Part shown: positions 54,986-63,485 of the stretch, piece by piece
How the letters are laid out: each line of letters begins with the position of its first letter
How positions within the stretch are numbered: the stretch's first letter is position 1
Assembly (NCBI GenBank): GCA_017935365.1
Contig: JAGBHT010000011.1
Coordinates: 53,968-117,967 of the forward strand
Source: Ruminiclostridium sp.
Lineage (GTDB): Bacteria > Bacillota > Clostridia > Oscillospirales > Ruminococcaceae
Reading direction: 5' to 3'
DNA: 64,000 bases
Translations under genes and position numbers: made by a program
Notes under the pieces: model-generated
The model's input: only the letters and a program-made list of their open reading frames with translations
Database searches by the model: none
What the model was told of the DNA's origin: nothing

Positions 54986-55870
54986 ATGAAATATACAGCC
55001 ACTATCAGAACATCGGCAGTCGCCTTGGTAAGTGCAATAGCTGTTGTACTTTGCGGTTGTGCGGACGTTACTTCATCACAGCAAAGTTCAGAATTGAGCA
55101 GTGAAACCGTAACAACGGCAAAAACAACAATAAGCACCACCACAAGTACTACTGTTGCGACCAATGCAAAATCTGTTACCACATCGACTACAGTCGTTAC
55201 AACTACCGAAACCACGTTACCGGAAACTACAACCGTTGCTACAGAGCCTGAACCTGAGCCGGTTGAAACCCCGGAACCTGTTTCTGAAGCCGAACCGACA
55301 GCGCCTACTGATTTTGACACATCGTTTTTCGATGACGCGCTGTTCATAGGCGACAGTATCACTACAGGACTGTACCTATACGGATATCTTGATCCGTCGC
55401 TGGTTTACGCAAAGGTCGGACTTGCACCGTCCACCGCACTTGACAGCAAAATTGACGGAGAAACGATCGACAGTAAGATCAAATCGGATAACCCGAAGAA
55501 GATATATATAATGCTCGGCACCAACAGCGTAGGATACGCCGACGGCGATTATCTTGCGGACTGTATGGGTGAGCTTGTACAGCATATCTCAAAAGTCAGC
55601 AAGGCTAATGTGTACGTCTTATCAATACCGCCTGTCACCTACTATGCTGAGGCGGATTATGACAACGCACTCACAACATCTGCGATAAACGAGTACAACA
55701 GTGCCCTTGAAAATGTCATCTCCGGCACAAAGGCAGAATTTCTCGACCTGCATTCGGTGCTTACCGCCCCCGACGGATACTATTATGAAGAGTATCACGA
55801 AATGGACGGAATACACTTTATGGGTTCGACATATCAGGTTATGCTAAGTTTCCTTGAGAAACATTCTTAA
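54986..55870 (+). CDS. SGNH/GDSL hydrolase lipoprotein (copy 2)
   Basis: 294 residues. Lipoprotein signal peptide with lipobox VVLCGC (Cys about 25), a Thr-rich stalk (about 30-85, TTVATNAKSVTTSTTVVTTT) then Pro/Glu repeats, and a hydrolase domain (FIGDSITTG, GTNSVGYADG, DGIHF) closely similar to copy 1. The pair arose by tandem duplication but differs in anchoring (membrane helix against lipid). Probable surface esterase; substrate unknown. Confidence 0.87.
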   Translation: MKYTATIRTSAVALVSAIAVVLCGCADVTSSQQSSELSSETVTTAKTTISTTTSTTVATNAKSVTTSTTVVTTTETTLPETTTVATEPEPEPVETPEPVSEAEPTAPTDFDTSFFDDALFIGDSITTGLYLYGYLDPSLVYAKVGLAPSTALDSKIDGETIDSKIKSDNPKKIYIMLGTNSVGYADGDYLADCMGELVQHISKVSKANVYVLSIPPVTYYAEADYDNALTTSAINEYNSALENVISGTKAEFLDLHSVLTAPDGYYYEEYHEMDGIHFMGSTYQVMLSFLEKHS

Positions 55871-55903
55871 TATAACGTGCATAAAAGAAAGGAATTATGA
55901 ACA

Positions 55904-56464
55904 ATGAAAAGCTTTACTAAAAGAATAATGGCAGGAATTATCTGCGCTATGATCGCAGTTTCAATATGCGGTTGCTCGGGCGGAAACGCTCAGTCATCCG
56001 CAACAGAGAGCACAGCTTCATCTGAGGCAAGTTCGACACCAGACAGCAGTGCAGAGGCTTCCGACAGCAGCGAAGCAACGGGCACAGCCGCTGAGATCAC
56101 AGCTAAGATCCAGGCAGACGTCAAGTTCCCAAGTATGGCTGAAATCGAAGCAGACCGTATGTCGGGCTATTATGATGTAGCAAGCGACAAGATAGAGAGC
56201 TTCAGCGCATATATCTGCGGATCGGGCGCATATCCCGATGAGATTGCCGTATTCCAGCTCAAGTCGGCTGACGATGTAGCTGACGTAAAGGCGATGCTTG
56301 AAAAGAGAGTGGAGAGTCAGACAGCCACATTCAAGGATTATACCCCCGATGAGATGTACAAGATAAACGGCAAGAACGTTGTTACAAGCGGAAACTATGT
56401 TGCACTTATCATCTGTGCCGATAACGCAAAAGCTATTGAAGACTTCAACTCAATGGCTAAGTAA
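55904..56464 (+). CDS. DUF4358-like lipoprotein (copy 1)
   Basis: 186 residues. Signal peptide with lipobox SICGCS (Cys about 24), a Ser/Ala/Thr-rich linker to about residue 65, then a compact domain with the pattern EIAVFQLKSADDVADVKAML (about 116-135), a match to the DUF4358 lipoproteins of ruminococci. Function unknown. AAAGGAATT lies ahead of the ATG. A related gene follows the GH26 enzyme at 61731. Confidence 0.78.
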   Translation: MKSFTKRIMAGIICAMIAVSICGCSGGNAQSSATESTASSEASSTPDSSAEASDSSEATGTAAEITAKIQADVKFPSMAEIEADRMSGYYDVASDKIESFSAYICGSGAYPDEIAVFQLKSADDVADVKAMLEKRVESQTATFKDYTPDEMYKINGKNVVTSGNYVALIICADNAKAIEDFNSMAK

Positions 56465-56491
56465 GAGAATTTTTGAAAGAAGGAGAGCATT

Positions 56492-56836
56492 ATGGCTATA
56501 GAGTGTCTTGTAATCACCCTTATACTTGGTGCTATAGTGTTCTCGTTTGCAAGAGCAGACAGGATACGCTGGGTACTTGCGACAATTCCGCTCGGAATAC
56601 TGCCGCTTGTCAATTGTGTGTCCAGCTTTATATGTACAAGCTTTTCAGGCTACGAACTTCCGAAGAATGTCGCTGTTATGATACTTCTTCTTGCGGTTAT
56701 GGCGTCGTGTGTATGGATCGGCATCGCTTCCGGTTTTCTGCGCACCAACCGTATGAAAATACCGTATATATGCGTCGGCATCGGCTTCAACGTAGTTCTT
56801 GGGCTTATACTGCTCAACTTCTATATGAGTCTGTGA
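56492..56836 (+). CDS. Small four-helix membrane protein
   Basis: 114 residues with about three to four hydrophobic helices (5-20, 27-48, 58-82, 90-112). No family recognised. GAAGGAGAG lies ahead of ATG 56492, 27 bp after the lipoprotein gene, so it probably ends the SGNH-lipoprotein transcript. Confidence 0.65.
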   Translation: MAIECLVITLILGAIVFSFARADRIRWVLATIPLGILPLVNCVSSFICTSFSGYELPKNVAVMILLLAVMASCVWIGIASGFLRTNRMKIPYICVGIGFNVVLGLILLNFYMSL

Positions 56837-56850
56837 TACAGAAAAATTAT

Positions 56851-56887
56851 GCCGCCGTGAGCATTAAGCGAAACGGCGGTGTTTTTT
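56851..56887 (+). terminator. Terminator after the small membrane protein
   Basis: CCGCCGT (56852-56858) with ACGGCGG (56873-56879), then TGTTTTTT. Confidence 0.82.
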
Positions 56888-56989
56888 GCGCGCGTGATAC
56901 CGTGTTTTCATCGGTGTTTACATTCAGTCAATTGACAAATTGTCTAAAAATGCAGTCAGATTTTTATATACTTATTCCTAAAAGACGTA

Positions 56990-57018
56990 TTGACAAACCG
57001 GACAAGACACTATATAAT
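56990..57018 (+). promoter_or_regulatory. nrdD promoter with possible NrdR box
   Basis: TTGACA (56990-56995), 17-bp spacer, TATAAT (57013-57018). The stretch ACACTATATAATATTA (57007-57022) agrees with the NrdR box at about 12 of 16 positions and overlaps the -10. No clear second box was found. Confidence 0.75.
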
Positions 57019-57088
57019 ATTAACTGTATTTCGCTCACCACTACATATTGTGGTACGGCGAGGAATTTTCAACGAGAGGGAGAAACAA

Positions 57089-59452
57089 ATGCTGACTAAA
57101 ATTCAGAAGAGGGACGGACGTACAGTACCGTTCAACGTTGAGAAGATAGCCGATGCTATATATAAAGCAGCCAGAGCTGTCGGCGGTAACGATTATCAGG
57201 AAGCCACTGAAATGGCTGAGAAAGTTTGCAATTATCTTGAGGAGAACACCGGCAAATCAGGTGAGCTTCCTACTGTAGAGGAAGTTCAGGACGCTGTAGA
57301 AAAGGTTCTTGTCGAGAGCGGACACGCAAAGACAGCCAAGGCATATATTCTTTACAGAGCAGACAGAACAAGAGTAAGAGAAATGAATACAAGCCTTATG
57401 AAAATCTATGAAGATCTTACATTCAAGGCTGCAAGAGATTGTGATATAAAGCGTGAGAACGCTAACATAGACGGCGATACTGCAATGGGCACTATGCTTA
57501 AGTACGGTTCAGAGGGTGCAAAGCAGTTCAATGAGATGTATGTGCTTGCTCCCGAACATTCAAAGGCGCACAGGGACGGCGATATCCATATCCATGATCT
57601 TGACTTCCTGACGCTGACTACAACCTGCTGTCAGATTGACCTTATCAAGCTGTTCAAGAACGGCTTCTCGACAGGTCACGGTTTCTTAAGAGAACCTAAT
57701 GAGATCAGCAGCTATTCGGCGCTTGCCTGCATTGCTATCCAGTCAAACCAGAACGATCAGCACGGCGGACAGTCTATCCCGAACTTTGACTATGCTATGG
57801 CAGACGGCGTAAGAAAGACATACAAGCACCGCTATGCTCAGAATATCGTAAGAGGACTTGAACTTATCGGCGGTATTGAGGATCTTGCTACCGCAGAAGC
57901 CGATGTAAAGGAATATACAAAGAAACTTGAGGAAGAAAAGCAGATTTGTCCCGTTCTTGCGAACGACAACGGATATCAGAATGTTGAGCGTGAATGCCTC
58001 AGGGAGCTTTGTCCCGATGTATCCGATGAGATAATCGACAAGATACAGAAGTTTGCTCTGAAGCAGGCTGAGGTTGAAACCGACAGAGCCACATATCAGG
58101 CTATGGAAGCTCTTGTACATAACCTCAACACTATGAACAGCCGTGCAGGCGCACAGATTCCGTTCTCATCGATAAACTACGGTACGGATACATCGCCTGA
58201 GGGCAGAATGGTAATAAAGAATGTTCTGCTCGCAACCGAAGCGGGTCTCGGCAACGGAGAAACGCCTATATTCCCGATACACATATTCAAGGTAAAAGAA
58301 GGTCTTAACTACAACGAGGGCGAACCGAACTATGATCTGTTCAAGCTCGCATGCAGAGTATCGGCAAAGAGACTGTTCCCGAACTTCTCATTCATAGACG
58401 CTCCTTTCAACCTCCAGTACTACAAGCCCGGCGATTACAACACAGAGATCGCATATATGGGTTGCCGTACCCGTGTTATAGGCAACGTTTACGATCCTAC
58501 AAGAGAGATCGTAACAGGCAGAGGTAACCTTTCGTTTACGTCTATCAACCTGCCCAGACTCGGTATTCTTGCAGGCGGAGATATAGTTAAGTTCTTTGAA
58601 ATGCTTGAGGACAGAATGAACCTTGTTGTCGACCAGCTCCTCTACAGGTTCAAGATACAGTCACAGAAGAAAGTAAAGAACTATCCTTTCCTTATGGGAC
58701 AGGGTATATGGATCGACTCAGAAAAGCTCAACCCCAACGATACTATAGGTGAAGTGCTGAAGCATGGCACACTTTCAGTCGGATTTATCGGACTTGCAGA
58801 GTGCTTAAAGGCTCTTATCGGCGTTCACCACGGCGAAAGCAAGGAAGCACAGGAACTCGGTCTGCGTATCATCGGCAGAATGAAGGCAAGAATGGACGAG
58901 GAGAGCAAGAGAACAGGTCTTAACTTCTCAGTCCTCGCTACTCCCGCAGAAGGTCTTTCAGGCAGATTTGTAAAGATCGACCGTAAGAGATTCGGTAAGA
59001 TAGAAGGCGTAACAGACAGAGAATATTACACCAACTCGTTCCATATCCCCGTATACTTCCCAATAAATGCGTTCAGAAAGATCAAGCTTGAAGCGCCTTA
59101 CCATGCACTTACACTGGCAGGTCACATAAGCTATGTAGAGCTTGACGGCGATCCGTTACAGAACCTTGAAGCATTTGAGCAGGTTATAAGATGTATGAAG
59201 GAGTCAGGTATCGGCTACGGTTCGATCAACCACCCCGTTGACAGAGATCCCTGTTGCGGATACACCGGTATAATCGGCGATGTCTGCCCCAAGTGCGGCA
59301 GAAGCGACCACGGCGATAATACAAGATTTGAGCGTATCCGCCGTATCACAGGTTATCTTGTAGGTACAGTTGACAGATTCAACAACGGCAAGAGAGCGGA
59401 AGAGCGTGACAGAGTAAAGCACGATGTTTCTCTTGACGGTCTTGAAGACTGA
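57089..59452 (+). CDS. nrdD: Anaerobic ribonucleoside-triphosphate reductase
   Basis: 787 residues from ATG 57089 (GAGAGGGAGAAAC upstream). The N-terminal ATP-cone (KIQKRDGRTVPFNVEKI) is followed by the catalytic core with CCQIDL and the C-terminal zinc site (CCGY and VCPKCG). The glycyl-radical Gly lies in RRITGYLVG near the end. It makes deoxyribonucleotides without oxygen. Its activase nrdG is not in the window, which is unusual since nrdD and nrdG are often adjacent. Confidence 0.96.
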   Translation: MLTKIQKRDGRTVPFNVEKIADAIYKAARAVGGNDYQEATEMAEKVCNYLEENTGKSGELPTVEEVQDAVEKVLVESGHAKTAKAYILYRADRTRVREMNTSLMKIYEDLTFKAARDCDIKRENANIDGDTAMGTMLKYGSEGAKQFNEMYVLAPEHSKAHRDGDIHIHDLDFLTLTTTCCQIDLIKLFKNGFSTGHGFLREPNEISSYSALACIAIQSNQNDQHGGQSIPNFDYAMADGVRKTYKHRYAQNIVRGLELIGGIEDLATAEADVKEYTKKLEEEKQICPVLANDNGYQNVERECLRELCPDVSDEIIDKIQKFALKQAEVETDRATYQAMEALVHNLNTMNSRAGAQIPFSSINYGTDTSPEGRMVIKNVLLATEAGLGNGETPIFPIHIFKVKEGLNYNEGEPNYDLFKLACRVSAKRLFPNFSFIDAPFNLQYYKPGDYNTEIAYMGCRTRVIGNVYDPTREIVTGRGNLSFTSINLPRLGILAGGDIVKFFEMLEDRMNLVVDQLLYRFKIQSQKKVKNYPFLMGQGIWIDSEKLNPNDTIGEVLKHGTLSVGFIGLAECLKALIGVHHGESKEAQELGLRIIGRMKARMDEESKRTGLNFSVLATPAEGLSGRFVKIDRKRFGKIEGVTDREYYTNSFHIPVYFPINAFRKIKLEAPYHALTLAGHISYVELDGDPLQNLEAFEQVIRCMKESGIGYGSINHPVDRDPCCGYTGIIGDVCPKCGRSDHGDNTRFERIRRITGYLVGTVDRFNNGKRAEERDRVKHDVSLDGLED

Positions 59453-59463
59453 ATTTTATAAAA

Positions 59464-59506
59464 AACGCAAAAATATCCGGCATTTTATTGCCGGATTTTT
59501 TGCGTT
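59464..59506 (+). terminator. nrdD terminator
   Basis: ATCCGGCA (59475-59482) pairs with TGCCGGAT (59489-59496), extended by AACGCAAAAA with TTTTTTGCGTT. Confidence 0.9.
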
Positions 59507-59629
59507 CAGGACTTGAATTTGGGCGCGGTTTAGTATATACTATCCATAAGGTAATAATATCGATTACAAGAAACGAAATGATTCTAAGATATACTGTAAG
59601 CGGTCAGCCGACCGGGAAAGGAATTTAAC

Positions 59630-60400
59630 ATGATAGCACTTATTACTGGCGCAAGCTCAGGAATAGGCAGAGAAATGGCAAAGAATCTCGCTACACGAGG
59701 AGTAAACCTTATACTGGTGGCCAGAAGAACAGAGCGTCTTATCGCTCTTAAGGAAGAAATAACGTACAACTGCCCCGAAATAAAGGTCAAGACGATAACC
59801 GCCGACCTTTCAAAAGAAGAGCAGTGCTTTGAACTTTACAACAGAGTAAAGGACTACAAGATCGATTTTCTGTTCAACAATGCGGGATTCGGTTTGTACG
59901 GCTCATTCCTTGAAACCGATCTTAACGACGAGCTTTCTATGATAAACGTAAACATCAAGGCTGTTCACATTCTGACAAAATTGTTCCTGCGTGACTTTGC
60001 CGAGAGAAACAGCGGATATATACTTAACACTGCTTCTGTTGCAGGCTTTATGGCAGGACCCCTGCTTGCAACCTACTATGCTACAAAGAACTATGTAGTA
60101 CAGCTGACAAAGGCTGTGTATGAAGAATTGCGCAGTAAGGGAAGCAGGGTAGTTATAAGCGCGCTTTGCCCCGGACCCGTTGACACCGAGTTCAACAGCG
60201 TTGCGGGCGTAAAGAGCTTCGGTATTCCGAGTGAGAACGAGGCGTATGTTGCAGATTATGCAATCGAGCGCCTTTTATGCGGAGATCTGCTTATTATCCC
60301 CGGTGTTACCACCAAAGCGGCGGCTGCAGGCTCAAGATTTGCCCCGACAAAACTTCTTCTCAGAACAGTGAGAACATTGCAGGAACAGAAGAACAAGTAA
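59630..60400 (+). CDS. SDR-family oxidoreductase (YqjQ/DltE-like)
   Basis: 256 residues. TGASSGIG (6-13), NNAG (83-86), and catalytic Ser136, Tyr149, Lys153 are present; the C-terminal half has PVDTEFN and a long C-terminus. This group is close to DltE/YqjQ-like reductases of unknown substrate. GGAAAGG precedes the ATG at 59630. It stands alone between terminators, with repeat copy B 17 bp downstream. Confidence 0.87.
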   Translation: MIALITGASSGIGREMAKNLATRGVNLILVARRTERLIALKEEITYNCPEIKVKTITADLSKEEQCFELYNRVKDYKIDFLFNNAGFGLYGSFLETDLNDELSMINVNIKAVHILTKLFLRDFAERNSGYILNTASVAGFMAGPLLATYYATKNYVVQLTKAVYEELRSKGSRVVISALCPGPVDTEFNSVAGVKSFGIPSENEAYVADYAIERLLCGDLLIIPGVTTKAAAAGSRFAPTKLLLRTVRTLQEQKNK

Positions 60401-60417
60401 AGAAAGATAAAATAAAG

Positions 60418-60585
60418 CAGTCTATCGAAAAACCTATATAATTTTTGTAAATGGGGTTTGGGGCGTAGCCCAAGCAGGGTGAGGGCGGCAGCCCCACACT
60501 CAGCCCTTTCCCGAGGGGAAGGGGTTTGGGGATAGGGATAGAGAATTTACTCTATTATATAAAATTAAACTTTTTCTACAGGCTG
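60418..60585 (+). repeat. MITE-like repeat, copy B
   Basis: 168 bp. Terminal inverted repeats CAGTCTATCGAAAAA (60418-60432) and TTTTTCTACAGGCTG (60571-60585) agree at 12 of 15 positions. Inside: GGGGTTTGGGGCGTAGCCC (60453-60471), GGGGATAGGGATAGAGAATT (60529-60548). Flanks share AATAAA (60411-60416; 60586-60591), possibly a target duplication. No coding potential. Confidence 0.75.
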
Positions 60586-60609
60586 AATAAAAATATAATG
60601 TGAGGAACT

Positions 60610-61734
60610 ATGGCGTATACTACAGATTTCAAGAAACTGAAAGAACAACTGGATCATAAGCCCGACCCGACAAAGCTTGTTTCAAAGCAGGCAAGCGAAA
60701 ACACCGTAAAGCTTTTTAACTATCTTAAGAGCATATACGGTAAAAAGCACCTTGCAGGTCAGCAGTATCTGCAAAGCGAAGAGGTAGAGGATCTCGTTTA
60801 TTATCATCTGACGGGCAAATTACCCGCTGTCAGAGGCTATGACTTTATGGGCGTAAGCTCATGTAAGAAAACAGACGACCAGGTTGACAGAGCCATTAAG
60901 TGGGCTACCGAGTGCGGAGGTATTGTTACAATGTGCTGGCACTGGTATGCGCCTGATGATATGAACGATTATTCCAAAGGCTCATCTTTCTACTACAAGA
61001 CTACCGATTACGACCACAAGACCTGCTTTGATCTATGCAAAGGCGTTACCAAGGGTACGGCAGAGTATGAATTTATTATCCGTGAGATAGATATGGTGTC
61101 CGCTGAGCTCAAGCGTATGGCTGACCTTGATATTCCTGTGCTGTGGCGACCTCTGCACGAGGCTAACGGTAACTGGTTCTGGTGGGGAAATCACGATGAA
61201 AAGCACAGTGAAGCGTATAAGAAGCTGTGGTATATGATTTTTGACCGTATGGAAAACTATCATAAGCTGACCAACCTTATATGGGTATGGAACGGTCAGG
61301 ACAAGTGCATGGAGGTAAACCCCAATACGTTTGACATCTGCGGCGATGATATCTATTCCGTAAAGGAATACGACCATTCCTCACAGAAAGAACGTTTCCG
61401 CTATATGGAAGAAATGGCACACGGCAAGATGATAACTCTGTCGGAGTGCGGATATATCCCCGATCCCGATGAGATGAAAAAGGATAACGCGATGTGGCTG
61501 TGGTGGCTGCCGTGGTGGGGAGAGTTCGTCTACAAGAGGGATGGCTACAAGCCCGTTTTCAATAAGGATGGCTACACGGTCGTAAACGAAAAATATATGA
61601 CGGAAGATTTCATGAAGCGTGTTATGTCGCACCCCGATGTAATTATGCGTGAGGATCTTCCGTGGTACAACAAGGATAAATACAAGCTCCCCGATGCACT
61701 TATCGCAAACCTTGAAAGGATAGGAAACAGATGA
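60610..61734 (+). CDS. GH26 beta-mannanase, intracellular
   Basis: 374 residues. GH26 motifs: acid/base Glu184 in WRPLHEANGNW and nucleophile Glu279 in TLSECGYIP; an upstream His-Trp (MCWHWYAP, 108-115) forms the substrate site. There is no signal peptide or anchor, so it should act in the cytoplasm on imported manno-oligosaccharides. The stop overlaps the next lipoprotein gene's ATG. A cellobiose/mannose phosphorylase or transport set is not adjacent. Confidence 0.92.
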   Translation: MAYTTDFKKLKEQLDHKPDPTKLVSKQASENTVKLFNYLKSIYGKKHLAGQQYLQSEEVEDLVYYHLTGKLPAVRGYDFMGVSSCKKTDDQVDRAIKWATECGGIVTMCWHWYAPDDMNDYSKGSSFYYKTTDYDHKTCFDLCKGVTKGTAEYEFIIREIDMVSAELKRMADLDIPVLWRPLHEANGNWFWWGNHDEKHSEAYKKLWYMIFDRMENYHKLTNLIWVWNGQDKCMEVNPNTFDICGDDIYSVKEYDHSSQKERFRYMEEMAHGKMITLSECGYIPDPDEMKKDNAMWLWWLPWWGEFVYKRDGYKPVFNKDGYTVVNEKYMTEDFMKRVMSHPDVIMREDLPWYNKDKYKLPDALIANLERIGNR

Positions 61735-62324
61735 AAAAGCTGATTGCGGTTACTTCTGCTGTCGTTTTAACGGCTATGCTCTGCGGCTGTGCAAGCAGTG
61801 ATATTACTTCTCCGGAATTGCTGACAGATATTTCTGTTACAGAAAGCTCATCGGCTGACGAAACCTTGTCACATTCTTCCACTAAATGGACAGCCGTGCA
61901 GGTTGCCGATAATGATAGTTCCTGCGAGGGGCTGGTGCTCACTGCGCTGAATGCAGGTAGCTTTCCTGAAATGGTAAAGGCGACTGACAGCGCAATACTT
62001 GATACGATAATGGATTTCTCAAAGTATGGAATTACAGATTACTGCGTATATCAGCAGGCGATAAGTGTTGAACTGTCGGAAGTGATAGCTGTCCGTGCTG
62101 ACGATGCGGACGGCGTGTATGATGCGCTTATGGCAAGAAAAACAAGCCTTATAAAGCAGTTTGCAACATATCCCGAACAGGCTGAGAATGCCAATCAGAC
62201 GGTAGTATTCAAAAAAGGTGACTTGTGTATACTCATAGCGTCAAGCAATTCTACGGCAGCGCAAAAGGCTGTTATCAACAAGCTGAAGGCAAATGCCGAA
62301 ACTTCGTCGGTATACGAGAGCTGA
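61731..62324 (+). CDS. DUF4358-like lipoprotein (copy 2)
   Basis: 197 residues. Lipobox AMLCGC (Cys about 20), a Ser/Thr-rich linker, then a domain with ISVELSEVIAVRADDADGVY (about 119-138) matching the pattern of the protein at 55904. ATG 61731 overlaps the mannanase stop (ATGA), so the two are coupled. Function unknown; pairing with a cytosolic hydrolase is odd. Confidence 0.75.
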   Translation: MKKLIAVTSAVVLTAMLCGCASSDITSPELLTDISVTESSSADETLSHSSTKWTAVQVADNDSSCEGLVLTALNAGSFPEMVKATDSAILDTIMDFSKYGITDYCVYQQAISVELSEVIAVRADDADGVYDALMARKTSLIKQFATYPEQAENANQTVVFKKGDLCILIASSNSTAAQKAVINKLKANAETSSVYES

Positions 62325-62327
62325 TCT

Positions 62328-63485
62328 ATGTATCTTCTGTTACTTGCGGTAATATATATCGCATTTATAAGTCTTGGACTTACCGATTCGCTGCTCGGCT
62401 CGGCATGGCCCACGATAAGAGCGGCGTTTGATGTGCCGCTGTCGTATATGGGGTTTGTGTCGATGATAATTTCGGGCGGTACGATAATATCGGGTCTTAT
62501 GTCGGAGCGCCTTACAAAAAAGCTCGGAACTAAAGTTGTAACTACTGTCAGCGTACTGCTGACGGCTGTTGCATTGTTCGGATTTTCCACGGTAAGCGAA
62601 TTCTATCAGCTGTGCCTGTGGGGCATTCCTTACGGGCTTGGCGCAGGAGCGATAGACGCGGCACTCAATAACTATGTGGCACTGCATTACAGTTCAAGGC
62701 ACATGAGCTGGCTTCACTGTTTTTGGGGCGTCGGAACGATAGTAAGTCCGTACATAATGAGTATGGCTCTGAACTATGCAACCTGGTCGGACGGCTACAG
62801 ATGGGTATCGTTCATACAGTTCGCCATAGTGGTGATACTCGTGATCTCTCTTCCTTTATGGAAGATAAACGATAAGAAAGCCGAGGTAAGTGGGGAAGAA
62901 AAAAAGCCGCTTCTCGGAATAAAAGGCGCGCTTAAGATCAAGGGCGTTCCGTTCCTGCTGACAGGATTTTTCTCCTATTGCGCCGCAGAAGCTACCGCTA
63001 TGCTGTGGGCAAGCAGTTATCTTGAAAGCGTAGCGGATCTTCCCAAGGACGAGGCGGCGGCGCTCGGTTCGCTGTTCTTTATCGGAATTACCGCAGGAAG
63101 ATTTTTATCGGGCTTTATTTCGGACAAGCTCGGCGACAACCGTATGATAAGGCTCGGAACGGGCATTGCAATATTCGGCGTTGTGCTGATTACCATACCG
63201 GCATTTATAACCGCTGTGGCAGGCTTTGTAATAATCGGACTTGGCTGTGCGCCTGTATATCCGTGTATAATCCATTCCACACCGTCAAACTTCGGCGCAG
63301 AGAACTCACAGGGCATTATCGGAATACAGATGGCAAGCGCCTATGTCGGCTCAACATTTATGCCGCCGCTGTTCGGAGTTATCTCAAACGGTATAAGTTT
63401 AAGACTTATGCCGGTGTTCCTTGCATTTTTCTTTGTATTGCTTATTGTGATGATAGGAAAGACGGAAAAAAGGTGCAGGAAGTAA
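62328..63485 (+). CDS. MFS transporter
   Basis: 385 residues, 12 hydrophobic helices. The loop between helices 2 and 3 has the MFS-like GGTIISGLMSERLTKKLGTK and the mirror loop GRFLSGFISDKLGDNRMIRL. The sugar-specific subgroup (FucP/GlpT or related) cannot be told by eye. It starts 3 bp after the lipoprotein stop, in the mannanase transcript, so uptake of mannan-derived sugar is a plausible guess. Confidence 0.85.
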   Translation: MYLLLLAVIYIAFISLGLTDSLLGSAWPTIRAAFDVPLSYMGFVSMIISGGTIISGLMSERLTKKLGTKVVTTVSVLLTAVALFGFSTVSEFYQLCLWGIPYGLGAGAIDAALNNYVALHYSSRHMSWLHCFWGVGTIVSPYIMSMALNYATWSDGYRWVSFIQFAIVVILVISLPLWKINDKKAEVSGEEKKPLLGIKGALKIKGVPFLLTGFFSYCAAEATAMLWASSYLESVADLPKDEAAALGSLFFIGITAGRFLSGFISDKLGDNRMIRLGTGIAIFGVVLITIPAFITAVAGFVIIGLGCAPVYPCIIHSTPSNFGAENSQGIIGIQMASAYVGSTFMPPLFGVISNGISLRLMPVFLAFFFVLLIVMIGKTEKRCRK

